Counted from the first letter of the stretch, positions 1 through 6,831 are shown. The stretch: DNA of 19,005 bases from Thermoplasmata archaeon (GCA_022615805.1 JAKEGO010000019.1:1-19005), one strand, 5' to 3'. Made by a program: numbers and translations. Notes: generated by a model from the letters alone, not told the origin.

Positions 1-266
1 CCGTCGAGCGCGGCCAGCGCCCGCTCCCCGCTGGCCACATGCTTGATCATGGGGATGTACCCCAGCTCGCGCTGGCCGTAAACTTTGCTGAAGAGGTCGG
101 TGAGTCGGCCCTCCTCCTCCAGGAGGAAATGATCGTAGGCCGTGGAGACCAGGAGGATGTTCCGGACCCGCAGCTGGGTGCCGTGTCCGTCCTGCGCAGC
201 CGGACACGCGGAGCTGCCGGTGAGTTCGCCCAGCGCTCGGTCTATCTCCCTGTCGCGGTCTGTCAT
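1..266 (-). CDS. PEP/pyruvate-binding domain protein, N-terminal fragment (runs off window)
   Basis: The reverse strand reads open from ATG at 266 to the window edge, giving 88 complete codons with no stop. Residues 34-63 (VRNILLVSTAYDHFLLEEEG and following GRLTDLF) resemble, from memory of the family, the receiver-like N-terminal segment of multidomain PEP/pyruvate-binding (pyruvate phosphate dikinase-like) proteins, which begin with an I-R-N-I-L-L-V-S-S-x-Y-D-x-F-x-x-E-x-D-G-R pattern. The nucleotide-binding part would lie outside the window, so the catalytic role cannot be checked. The start has a purine-rich GGTAGGTGG about ten bases ahead of it. It follows the dehydrogenase gene at 314-1600 on the same strand after 47 bases with no obvious TATA box, so cotranscription is plausible. 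The coding call is good; the family call is moderate. Confidence 0.65.
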   Translation of the reverse strand, partial: MTDRDREIDRALGELTGSSACPAAQDGHGTQLRVRNILLVSTAYDHFLLEEEGRLTDLFSKVYGQRELGYIPMIKHVASGERALAALD

Positions 267-313
267 TGTCCAGACCACCTACCGCTGTTGAGCGGGACGA
301 TAGGTGCCTCGGC

Positions 314-1600
314 TCACACCCAGCCCCGCATGCGGCACGCCTCTGCGACTCTCGTGATGGCGATCATGTAGGCGGCATCGCGTATCGGGACGCCCTTCTG
401 CTTGGACAGGTCGAAAACGGCATGGAACGACTTCGTCATCCTGTCGTCCAGTTTGGCAAGTACCTCGTCCTTCGACCAGTAGTAGTTCATGTTCGACTGG
501 ACCTGCTCGAAGTAGCTGCAGACCACCCCGCCGGAGTTCGCGAGGAAGTCGGGGATGACCATTATCCCCTTGTCGTTCAATACCCTGTCCGCATCGGGCG
601 ATGTCGGGCCGTTCGCCCCCTCGATCGCGATCTTGACGCTGGGCCGCACGAGCTCGACGTTGTCGATGTTGATCTGGTTCTCGAGGGCGGCGGGGATCAG
701 GACATCGACGTCCTGTTTGAGCCAATCATCGCCGTGGAGGACGCTGTAGCCGAGGCCCTTCGCCTTCTCCCGGTCTATCGAGCCGAACCTGTCCGTTATC
801 CTCTGGAGTTCGGCCATGTCGATCCCTTTCTCCCTGCGGAACGTGTAGGCCGTGGACTCCTGCTGGTCCCAGCACGCCGTGGCGACGACCTTGCCGCCGT
901 ACCTCGTGTAGAGGTCGATCGCGTACTGCGCAACGTTGCCGAACCCCTGCACTGAAGCCTTCGTCCTCTGGATGTCCATGCCGCGGTCCTTCAGCGCCTC
1001 CCTGAGCTGGAAAACGAGGCCGTAGCCGGTCGCCTCCTTCCTCCCGAGGGAACCGCCCATCCCGACCGGTTTGCCGGTTATGAAACCGGGGTACCTTCCG
1101 CCGTTGAGGACCTCGAACTCGTCGAGCATCCACAGCATGTGCTGGGCGTTGGTCATGACATCGGGGGCGGGCACGTCCTTCATCGGCCCGACGTTCGCGG
1201 AGACCTGTCTTATCCACCCCCTGCAGAGCGCCTCCTGCTCCCTCATCGAGAGGTTGTGGGGGTCGCACACGACGCCGCCCTTTCCGCCGCCGAGAGGGAG
1301 GTCGGCGACCGCGCATTTCCATGTCATCCACATGGACAGGGCGCGCACCGTGTCGGCGGTCTCCTGAGGGTGGAAGCGGATGCCTCCCTTGCATGGGCCC
1401 CGCGCGTCGTTGTGATGGATCCTGAATCCCTTGAAAACCTTGTAGCTTCCGTCGTCCATCCTCACCGGTATGAGGAAGTGGTATTCCCGCATCGGTTCCC
1501 TGAGAAGGCTCCGCGTCGGTTCGTCGAGCTCGAGCAGTCCGGCTACACGGTCGAACTGGTCCTGCGCCATCCTGTAGGCATTGAACTGTTTCTCGGCCAT
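314..1600 (-). CDS. Glu/Leu/Phe/Val dehydrogenase family protein, probable glutamate dehydrogenase
   Basis: A 428-residue cytosolic oxidoreductase that should interconvert glutamate with 2-oxoglutarate and ammonia. With the start at 1600, the substrate-binding Lys is K71 in GPCKGGIRFHP, the catalytic Lys is K107 in LGGGKGG, and the catalytic Asp is D147 in PAPD. The Rossmann motif GFGNVAQ begins at about residue 219, and the C-terminal SGGVVCSYFE stretch is typical. The strand after the Rossmann glycine loop ends in TACWDQQ rather than the usual SDS-type stretch, so NAD versus NADP preference is unclear. An upstream in-frame ATG at 1612 is only about seven bases beyond the TATA box at 1619-1626 and would lie ahead of any transcript start; ATG 1600 is therefore chosen and the mRNA is probably leaderless. 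A second, different dehydrogenase lies upstream at 2117-3451. Confidence 0.92.
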   Translation of the reverse strand: MAEKQFNAYRMAQDQFDRVAGLLELDEPTRSLLREPMREYHFLIPVRMDDGSYKVFKGFRIHHNDARGPCKGGIRFHPQETADTVRALSMWMTWKCAVADLPLGGGKGGVVCDPHNLSMREQEALCRGWIRQVSANVGPMKDVPAPDVMTNAQHMLWMLDEFEVLNGGRYPGFITGKPVGMGGSLGRKEATGYGLVFQLREALKDRGMDIQRTKASVQGFGNVAQYAIDLYTRYGGKVVATACWDQQESTAYTFRREKGIDMAELQRITDRFGSIDREKAKGLGYSVLHGDDWLKQDVDVLIPAALENQINIDNVELVRPSVKIAIEGANGPTSPDADRVLNDKGIMVIPDFLANSGGVVCSYFEQVQSNMNYYWSKDEVLAKLDDRMTKSFHAVFDLSKQKGVPIRDAAYMIAITRVAEACRMRGWV

Positions 1601-1618
1601 CTCGACCCACATCCTGGG

Positions 1619-1626
1619 TTTTTATA
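1619..1626 (-). promoter_or_regulatory. TATA box of the 314-1600 dehydrogenase
   Basis: The reverse strand reads TATAAAAA, centred about 23 bases ahead of the ATG at 1600. Archaeal TATA boxes sit about 26 bases before the transcript start, so the mRNA would begin at or very near the start codon. Confidence 0.6.
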
Positions 1627-1695
1627 CTCCTGCCGGGACCGGCAATAAGGGAACGGGTATTAAAGTCTTGGTGCCAGAGGGGCTGCGTCCCCAAA

Positions 1696-1911
1696 TTACC
1701 CCCCCTCCCCGTCTCCAACCCTATCCTTGCCCGGAACCTGATAAATACGGCTCTCGCCCGCCACGTGGAACTTGCGGAAGTCCTTCCACATACCCCTCTC
1801 CTTCAGCCGCAATGCGCAGCATCCGCTCCTCCCCCGCTCCTCGAGAGCTGACGTGTCCATACCTACATGCTTCTTTGCAGGGCGCTCCTTCTTTGAATCG
1901 GCTATGGACAC
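1696..1911 (-). CDS. Possible small protein of unknown function
   Basis: A 71-codon reading frame starting at GTG 1911, preceded by GAGGAG ten bases upstream, which could serve as a ribosome-binding site. The product is rich in Lys, Arg and Glu, with two adjacent cysteines (about residues 35-36), and matches no family I recognise. An internal ATG at 1860 offers a shorter start. The third-codon positions are noticeably less GC-rich than in neighbouring genes, and no TATA box lies at the usual distance, so this may be chance. It is kept because it lies on the same strand as both flanking dehydrogenase genes and occupies the only sizeable gap between them. Confidence 0.22.
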   Translation of the reverse strand: MSIADSKKERPAKKHVGMDTSALEERGRSGCCALRLKERGMWKDFRKFHVAGESRIYQVPGKDRVGDGEGG

Positions 1912-2116
1912 GCCTGTTGAGCTCCTCGGGCCAACCCTTGCTCGCGTGCTGTGCCCTCTGGAGAGTACTACTGCCAGGGGGCTTGTCGAATGCTATACTC
2001 GACGACATAATTGAATGCGTACGGTTCGGAATCGAACGTGTGAGCCAGTGGTTTTACTCTGATAGCACGGTCTGTGATCCCTCGTGTTCTCTTTCGACGC
2101 TGCGTATAGATCTTTA

Positions 2117-3451
2117 TCAGCTCTGGCCCTGGTCCAGCATCGCATTGGCGATCTTGAGGAAGCCGGCGATGTTCGCTCCGATGACGTAGTTGCCCTTGTG
2201 TCCGTACTTCTCGGCGGCCGCGGCGGCCTGTTTGTGGATGTTCACCATGATGTTGTGCAGGTGCCTGTCGGTCTCCTCGAAGGACCACGACATCCCGATG
2301 TGGTTCTGGCACATCTCCAGACCGGAGGTGGCCACTCCGCCAGCGTTCGCGGCCTTGCCCGGGCCGAACAGGACCCCGTTCTCGATGAACAGGTCGACGC
2401 CCCCGGGTTCGGTCGGCATGTTCGCGCCCTCCGCGACGGCGATGACGCCGTTGTCGATGAGCATCTTCGCGTCCTTGGCGCTTATCTCGTTCTGCGTCGC
2501 GCAGGGCAGTGCGATCTCGCACTCGAACTTCCACGGCCGCTCGCCCTCGCAGTAATCGACGCCGAACTTGTCCGCATACTCCGAGATGCGGCCGCGCTTG
2601 ACGTTCTTGAGGTCCATCACGAAGTCCCACTTCGTCCCGGAGATCCCGTCCGGATCGTACACGGTGCCGTTGGAATCCGACAGGGTGACGACCTTGGCGC
2701 CGAGCTGGTTCGCCTTCTGGACCGCGTACTGGGCGACGTTGCCCGAGCCGGAGACGGCGACGGTCTTACCCTTGATGGTCTCCTTCTTCGTCTTCAGCAT
2801 CTCCTCGGTGAAGTAGACCGCGCCGTAACCCGTGGCCTCCGGCCTGACAAGCGAGCCGCCCCAGTTCATCCCCTTGCCGGTCAGCACGGACTCGAACCTG
2901 TTCGTTATCCGCCTGTACTGCCCGTACAGGTATCCGATCTCCCTGCCCCCGACGCCGATGTCGCCGGCCGGCACGTCCGTGTTCGGGCCGATGTGGCGGT
3001 AGAGCTCGTTCATGAAGGAGACGCAGAAGCGCCTCACCTCGGCGTCGCTCTTCCCCTTTGGATCGAAGTCGGAGCCGCCCTTCCCGCCGCCCATCGGCAG
3101 CGTCGTCAGGGCGTTCTTGAAGATCTGCTCGAAGCCGAGGAACTTGATGATCCCGCGGTAGACCGACGGGTGGAACCGCAGTCCTCCCTTGTAGGGGCCG
3201 ATCGCGCTGTTGAACTGGATGCGCATCCCGTTGTTGACCTGTATCTCGCCCCTGTCGTCCTCCCAAACGACGCGGAAGTAGATCTCCCTCTCCGGCACGA
3301 CGATGCGGTCGAGTATCTTAGCCTTCTCGAACTCGGGGTGCTTCTTCATGACCGGTTCGATCGACTCCAGCACTTCGCGGACGGCCTGGTGGAACTCGCG
3401 TTCTCCAGGGTTCTTCTCGATCACAGATCGTATGACGTTTTCGACCGACAT
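2117..3451 (-). CDS. gdhA: NADP-type glutamate dehydrogenase (bacterial GdhA class)
   Basis: A 444-residue hexameric-class enzyme for reductive amination of 2-oxoglutarate to glutamate. It tracks the E. coli GdhA class nearly end to end: AIGPYKGGLRFHPS with substrate Lys K88, LPMGGGKGGSDFDPKGKS with catalytic Lys K124, TDVPAGDIGVGGRE with catalytic Asp D164, Rossmann VSGSGNVAQYA at about 233-243, and SDS at 258-260, as in NADP-using members. The C-terminal part has AEGANMPT and GKAANAGGVATSGLEM. The start at 3451 is set by a strong AAGGAGGA six bases upstream; a longer in-frame start at 3523 would translate across the TATA box and is rejected. The bacterial-class sequence in an archaeal setting suggests old transfer (inference). 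The transcript likely has a leader of about 30 nt, unlike most genes here. Confidence 0.97.
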   Translation of the reverse strand: MSVENVIRSVIEKNPGEREFHQAVREVLESIEPVMKKHPEFEKAKILDRIVVPEREIYFRVVWEDDRGEIQVNNGMRIQFNSAIGPYKGGLRFHPSVYRGIIKFLGFEQIFKNALTTLPMGGGKGGSDFDPKGKSDAEVRRFCVSFMNELYRHIGPNTDVPAGDIGVGGREIGYLYGQYRRITNRFESVLTGKGMNWGGSLVRPEATGYGAVYFTEEMLKTKKETIKGKTVAVSGSGNVAQYAVQKANQLGAKVVTLSDSNGTVYDPDGISGTKWDFVMDLKNVKRGRISEYADKFGVDYCEGERPWKFECEIALPCATQNEISAKDAKMLIDNGVIAVAEGANMPTEPGGVDLFIENGVLFGPGKAANAGGVATSGLEMCQNHIGMSWSFEETDRHLHNIMVNIHKQAAAAAEKYGHKGNYVIGANIAGFLKIANAMLDQGQS

Positions 3452-3457
3452 CGCTGT

Positions 3458-3465
3458 TCCTCCTT
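3458..3465 (-). promoter_or_regulatory. Ribosome-binding site of gdhA
   Basis: The reverse strand reads AAGGAGGA, six bases before ATG 3451. It is near-perfect and decides the start against the upstream alternative at 3523. Confidence 0.8.
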
Positions 3466-3474
3466 CGATTGGGC

Positions 3475-3515
3475 CCCCAGTGGGCCGTGATGTAATAGGC
3501 CCCCCTATAAATACC
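3475..3515 (-). promoter_or_regulatory. gdhA core promoter with adjacent GC-rich inverted repeat
   Basis: The reverse strand has TATTTATAGG at about 3505-3514, predicting a start near 3483-3486 and a leader of about 32-35 nt. Immediately downstream, plus strand 3470-3486 holds GGGCCC, a short spacer and GGGCC, which forms an imperfect palindrome across the predicted transcript start. It could bind a regulator; no known operator is recognised. Confidence 0.5.
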
Positions 3516-3549
3516 TTTTTCAACCGTCGGCCGGTGCTGTTAAGTTAAG

Positions 3550-3592
3550 GCCGATCGCGCCTGGAACCCGAACATCGATCGGTCATCGGCCG
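3550..3592. repeat. Overlapping inverted repeats upstream of gdhA
   Basis: GGCCGAT at 3550-3556 is complementary to ATCGGCC at 3586-3592. A second pairing, CCGATCG at 3552-3558 with CGATCGG at 3577-3583, uses overlapping bases, so the two stems exclude each other. They lie upstream of the gdhA promoter and beyond the 3' end of the protease gene at 3724, so they could be a protein-binding site or part of the protease transcript tail. Confidence 0.4.
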
Positions 3593-3723
3593 CAGTGACC
3601 GACTGCCCATTCGGTTTCCCGCCCTCTTGTCCGGAACACATGGATCGTTGAATCAACAGCACCCCGTTGGCCGGGAATACGTCGAAAGGCGGGGCCCGGG
3701 GACAGCACCTTTCGATCGACGCA

Positions 3724-5034
3724 TCAGCGTTGGCCGTGCGATGCGTGTCCGATGGATGGCCGCGTCCTTCGCGATACGCGCACCGCCCTCCGGGTCAGCA
3801 GGAGGAGGAAGTACAGCTCGACCGATGCGACGAACAGAGCCACGCTGATGAGGCCCGGGTGGACCTCCTCGGCGAGGTAGGCGGAGCCGTTCCACGACGC
3901 GTGCAAGCCGATGGCGATGGCCACCGCCATGGCGGCGAAATGCGGGGCACGGTACCAGTCCAGGTCCCTCCCCGTCAGGAGCCTGTGCCTGTGGAGCCCG
4001 TACGCGTACCCGATGAGGCCCGTTCCCACTGCGTGCCCCATGGTGCTGAGGAGCCCCCTCATGAGCGAACCCGACCCCCAGAGGACGGGGTTGGCCGCCG
4101 TCTGGAGATCCTGGTTCAGGAAGAAGGCCTCGTACAGGAGGTTCTCCACCATGGCGAACCCCATCCCGCACGTGACGCCGTATACGAGGCCCCGCAGCGG
4201 GTCCGTGATCCATCGCCTGAGGAACAGCAGTCCGAGCGGTTTCACGAGCTCCTCCACGACCGGCGCGACGATGACCGCGAGGGCGAAGATGCTGATGGTG
4301 CCGACCGCCCCCTCCATCACGATGGCGAGGTTCGTGGACAGCATCCCCCACGTCAGGGCGAGCAGCATCCCCCTGCGCGGCTCGGGGGTGTACTCCTTCT
4401 CGTAGACGTAGGATATCCATATCAGGGATGGGAACGAGAAGGCTATCATGAAGGCGAGCGGGAATCCGAGGTAGAGCATCGGGTTCGACCTCGCGAACAG
4501 GAGGATCGTGCTGCCGGCCGCGATGCTGAAGACGAAGACCGCCAGCAGCGTGTACGGGTCCGGTAGGTCCCATTGGTTGTCCGGCGTCCGCTCGTCCTTC
4601 GAGTGCCGCTCCCACATGTGGTAGTAGGGTGCGTAGAGCCAGGAGTCGTAGCGATAGCGGCCGTAACCGCGAACGCGCCCCCACGGCTCCCGGTCATCAC
4701 CTCGGTAAGGCCCGGGGCGGGACGCTCCCGGCATGGGATGGGGCATCCCGCGGTCGTCGGGACCTGGTCCCTCGTCGACGTTCCAGGGGTACATCCTGCC
4801 CCGGTAGTACGGATTGGGGAAGGTTCGCCAGACGTAGTAGTGCCCTGGCATGTCGATGGCGTAGATCAGCCCGAAGCCCATCGCGTAGAGGAGGGCGAAC
4901 GCCATCAGGATGATGTGAAGGGGGAGATCGATCTCGCCGAGCAGGAATACGTAGACCAGGAACGTCCCCGTCAGGACGAAGAGCGCTCCCACGACGAGCA
5001 CGTAGATCCTGGCGATGTCCAGTATCCGCGACAC
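3724..5034 (-). CDS. PrsW-family intramembrane metalloprotease
   Basis: A 436-residue polytopic membrane protein. The PrsW signature is complete: EELVK at 261-265 (EExxK), FAMVE at 293-297 (FxxxE), a conserved His in the TMGHAVG segment at 334, and HASWN at 378-382. Family members cleave membrane substrates such as anti-sigma factors, or act as CAAX-like proteases; the substrate here is unknown. Two hydrophobic segments lie at about 7-32 and 39-60, then a soluble insert of about 80 residues rich in Gly, Arg, Tyr, Pro and Asp (64-145), then about seven or more further membrane segments. The start is GTG at 5034, placed 26 bases from the centre of the TATA box at 5057-5064, so the mRNA is probably leaderless. 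It appears to be a single-gene unit. Confidence 0.85.
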   Translation of the reverse strand: MSRILDIARIYVLVVGALFVLTGTFLVYVFLLGEIDLPLHIILMAFALLYAMGFGLIYAIDMPGHYYVWRTFPNPYYRGRMYPWNVDEGPGPDDRGMPHPMPGASRPGPYRGDDREPWGRVRGYGRYRYDSWLYAPYYHMWERHSKDERTPDNQWDLPDPYTLLAVFVFSIAAGSTILLFARSNPMLYLGFPLAFMIAFSFPSLIWISYVYEKEYTPEPRRGMLLALTWGMLSTNLAIVMEGAVGTISIFALAVIVAPVVEELVKPLGLLFLRRWITDPLRGLVYGVTCGMGFAMVENLLYEAFFLNQDLQTAANPVLWGSGSLMRGLLSTMGHAVGTGLIGYAYGLHRHRLLTGRDLDWYRAPHFAAMAVAIAIGLHASWNGSAYLAEEVHPGLISVALFVASVELYFLLLLTRRAVRVSRRTRPSIGHASHGQR

Positions 5035-5056
5035 GTTACCGCAGTCGGCTGGAGCC

Positions 5057-5064
5057 TATAAAAA
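5057..5064 (-). promoter_or_regulatory. TATA box of the PrsW-family gene
   Basis: The reverse strand reads TTTTTATA followed by GG, centred 26 bases ahead of GTG 5034. This supports a leaderless transcript beginning at the GTG. Confidence 0.65.
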
Positions 5065-5119
5065 GATGTCACCTTCGGGGACGCGCTGCTCCTCGACATG
5101 GGGAGGACGCGCCGCAGGA

Positions 5120-5689
5120 TCACACCACGCGGCCGCCGGACATCCCCGTCTCGACGGCCCCGGCCACGAGGTGAGCGATGCGCAGGACCTCGGGCACCTT
5201 CCCGCGGTCGAGGGAGAGACGGTACAGTGTTAGCGCCTCCTCCCGCGAGACCCCCGACCACGTCAGGTGAATGCCGTCGATCTCCTCCCATCGATGCGCC
5301 GCCAGGAGGTCCCGCCTGCGTCCAAGGCCACCGCTCCCGAACCTCGCACCGAGCGCCCTGTCGATCGCGTCCATATCCGGCCTGTCACGGACGACCCCTA
5401 TGAACGGGACCCTCGTCTCCGATGTGAAACGCTCCGTGTCGATGACGTTGAATCCGGCCACCGTCGTGGCGTTGGAGAAGGCGGCCCTCACCTGGTCCGC
5501 CTGCGGGACCCTCTTGGAGAGGGCGACCATGATGTCGGCGGAGTCCTCGCCGTCGACGGCAACCTCGCCGACGGCCATCGACTCGACGTAGCCGGGCGCT
5601 CGCGCCACGACGAGGACGAGGGCCATGGTCTCTCGGTCGAGGTCGACGGGGCCCGTCGAAAAACCCGCAAACCTGACCTGTCGCTTCAT
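5120..5689 (-). CDS. DUF99 (UPF0215) family protein
   Basis: A 189-residue protein with recognisable DUF99 hallmarks: AGFNVID at 78-84, VPFIGVVRDRPD at about 94-105, and the C-terminal VPEVLRIAHLVAGAV at 165-179. The family is archaeal and distantly related to endonuclease V, but its function is not established. Members usually begin with a Gly-Ile-Asp-Asp-like strand; here the equivalent segment is AGFSTGPVD, so the first acidic residue expected from the nuclease fold is missing and catalysis may be lost (inference). The ATG at 5689 overlaps the TGA of the upstream surface-protein gene as ATGA, implying translational coupling. No separate promoter is visible. Confidence 0.85.
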   Translation of the reverse strand: MKRQVRFAGFSTGPVDLDRETMALVLVVARAPGYVESMAVGEVAVDGEDSADIMVALSKRVPQADQVRAAFSNATTVAGFNVIDTERFTSETRVPFIGVVRDRPDMDAIDRALGARFGSGGLGRRRDLLAAHRWEEIDGIHLTWSGVSREEALTLYRLSLDRGKVPEVLRIAHLVAGAVETGMSGGRVV

Positions 5690-6555
5690 GGCGGGCTCTC
5701 TGTCCCGGAAGGCCCATCGGGCTCCGGCCCCGGACGGGCGATCTCGTCGCCACCGCCTCCGCCCGGTCCGTCCGGCGCGTTCGGCCCTCCGAAGCCTCCC
5801 TTCTCCTCCCGCCCTATGTCGTCGGGTGGAGGGGGGGGCAGCGGCCTTCCGCCTCGAGCATCTTCGGGGCTGCCGTCCGCCTTCCCCGTGCCGTCCCTTC
5901 GGATCGGCGGATTCCTCTGTTGGGAGGTCGGCGACCTCTCGCGCGGCCCCTCGCCGGCCCTGCCCTCGCGCTCCTCGTATGCCCTCGGCGGCCTTCTGAA
6001 CAGGTAGCGGACGAAGACCCACATGAGTATCGCGACGAATGCGACGATGGTCCCGCAGCAGAAGACCGTCAGGAATAGGTCGACCGGCTGGTCCTCGTTC
6101 CAGCGCACGATGAGCTCCCCCTCGACCGCCATGGTCGATGTCGCGTCGTACGGGGAGGGTCCGTCCACGTTGTCGATGACGATCGTCACGCCCATCGCGG
6201 TCAGGTTCTTCCACCCCTCCGGCGCATCCCAGGATGCACTGGCCTTCGTGATGTTCTCGTAGGCGGCGAGGACGGTAGAACCCGATAGGACCTCGCCGTG
6301 GACCTCCGTGGGGACGCGCTCGGCGGAGGCGTTCCACGCGTAGAGGACGACGTAGACGTCCGTCCGGACGCCATCGTCCTCCACCTCGAACTCGAAGGAG
6401 AAGCCGCGGCCCCAATCCTTCTCGTAGGGTACGACGAGGCTCGAGCCCGGCGCGAGTGCCACGTCGTGGTCGGTCTCCCTCACGGCCGCGGAGGTCGTCG
6501 GCAGGGCCAGGGCGACGGCCAGGAGCGCGGCAAGGGCGATTAACAACGGCCTCAT
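5686..6555 (-). CDS. Secreted single-pass membrane protein with Pro/Gly-rich cytoplasmic tail
   Basis: A 289-residue protein not assigned to a known family. It has a signal peptide at 1-24 (hydrophobic core LLIALAALLAVALAL), a predicted beta-rich ectodomain at 25-158, one membrane segment at about 159-185 containing two adjacent cysteines (CC at 166-167), then a 100-residue tail. The tail starts with a positively charged RYLFRRPPR stop-transfer stretch and is rich in Pro, Gly, Asp, Glu and Arg with a PPPPPP run. Three N-glycosylation sequons lie in the ectodomain (N75, N101, N117), consistent with an outside location. ATG 6555 is 25-26 bases from the TATA box at 6578-6583, so the mRNA is probably leaderless. 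It is first in a two-gene unit with the DUF99 gene. Role unknown; a surface or sensing role is a guess. Confidence 0.8.
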   Translation of the reverse strand: MRPLLIALAALLAVALALPTTSAAVRETDHDVALAPGSSLVVPYEKDWGRGFSFEFEVEDDGVRTDVYVVLYAWNASAERVPTEVHGEVLSGSTVLAAYENITKASASWDAPEGWKNLTAMGVTIVIDNVDGPSPYDATSTMAVEGELIVRWNEDQPVDLFLTVFCCGTIVAFVAILMWVFVRYLFRRPPRAYEEREGRAGEGPRERSPTSQQRNPPIRRDGTGKADGSPEDARGGRPLPPPPPDDIGREEKGGFGGPNAPDGPGGGGGDEIARPGPEPDGPSGTESPP

Positions 6556-6575
6556 GGCAGGGTATTCGCAGCCCC

Positions 6576-6585
6576 CAGTATAAGT
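6576..6585 (-). promoter_or_regulatory. TATA box of the surface-protein/DUF99 unit
   Basis: The reverse strand reads ACTTATACTG, centred 25-26 bases ahead of ATG 6555. It shares an 82-bp divergent promoter region with the DUF5679 gene. Confidence 0.6.
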
Positions 6586-6601
6586 CTAACGTGCCAGAAG
6601 G

Positions 6602-6609
6602 GATTATAT
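6602..6609 (+). promoter_or_regulatory. TATA box of the DUF5679 gene
   Basis: GATTATAT is centred about 32 bases ahead of ATG 6638, predicting a transcript start near 6632 and a leader of only a few bases (GCGAGGG). Confidence 0.5.
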
Positions 6610-6637
6610 GGGCGAAGCGCAATCGGGTGGGCGAGGG

Positions 6638-6787
6638 ATGGTAGTGAAGGCCTACTGCATGAAGTGTCGGAAACAGATCGAGGTCAAGAACCCGAAGCAG
6701 ATAACGATGAAGAACGGAAAGCCCGCCGTTCAGGGAACCTGCACGAAGTGCGGGACCAAGGTCTTCAAGATCGGAAAGATGAAGTAA
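6638..6787 (+). CDS. DUF5679 family zinc-ribbon protein
   Basis: A 49-residue protein: MVVKAYCMKCRKQIEV, then a Lys-rich middle (KNPKQITMKNGKPAVQG), then TCTKCGTKVFKIGKMK. Two CxxC knuckles (C7/C10 and C34/C37) should bind one zinc. The pattern and length match the small DUF5679 proteins found in archaea and some bacteria, whose function is unknown. It is small enough to be missed by length-filtered gene finders. It is transcribed divergently from the surface-protein gene and converges on the gene ending at 6832, 44 bases away. The high Lys content would suit nucleic-acid contact, but that is inference. Confidence 0.9.
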   Translation: MVVKAYCMKCRKQIEVKNPKQITMKNGKPAVQGTCTKCGTKVFKIGKMK

Positions 6788-6831
6788 CCCTGGAAAGGGC
6801 TGCCCGTCGATCGTGCCCAGAGCTAGTCATC

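Larger units (their letters stand above)
1601..2116. other. 516-bp spacer between the two dehydrogenase genes
   Basis: Less GC-rich than its neighbours. It carries the downstream gene's TATA box at its left end. On the plus strand near 2017-2042 there is a hairpin (GTTCG, loop GAAT, CGAAC, extendable past one bulged G), and CCTCTGG near 1956 can pair with CCAGGGG near 1975. The hairpins could belong to the 3' end of the 2117-3451 transcript. One weak small reading frame (1696-1911) is listed separately. I find no tRNA. Confidence 0.4.

Noticed and set aside
2015..2060. T-loop-like GTTCGATTCC on the reverse strand, suggesting a tRNA
   Set aside because: The flanking bases do not form a five-pair T stem, and no D arm, anticodon arm or acceptor stem can be drawn.
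2084..3490. A 468-codon open frame on the plus strand opposite gdhA
   Set aside because: A compositional shadow of gdhA; the sense protein aligns along its length with a known enzyme.
3452..3523. N-terminal extension of gdhA starting MKKVFIGG
   Set aside because: It would be translated across the TATA box; the Shine-Dalgarno string points to the ATG at 3451, and the family length fits that start.
5120..6622. A single 500-codon frame spanning the DUF99 gene and the surface-protein region
   Set aside because: Only its last 189 codons look like protein; the upstream part is Arg/Gly-rich shadow of the surface-protein gene, which has a clear signal peptide and anchor in another frame.
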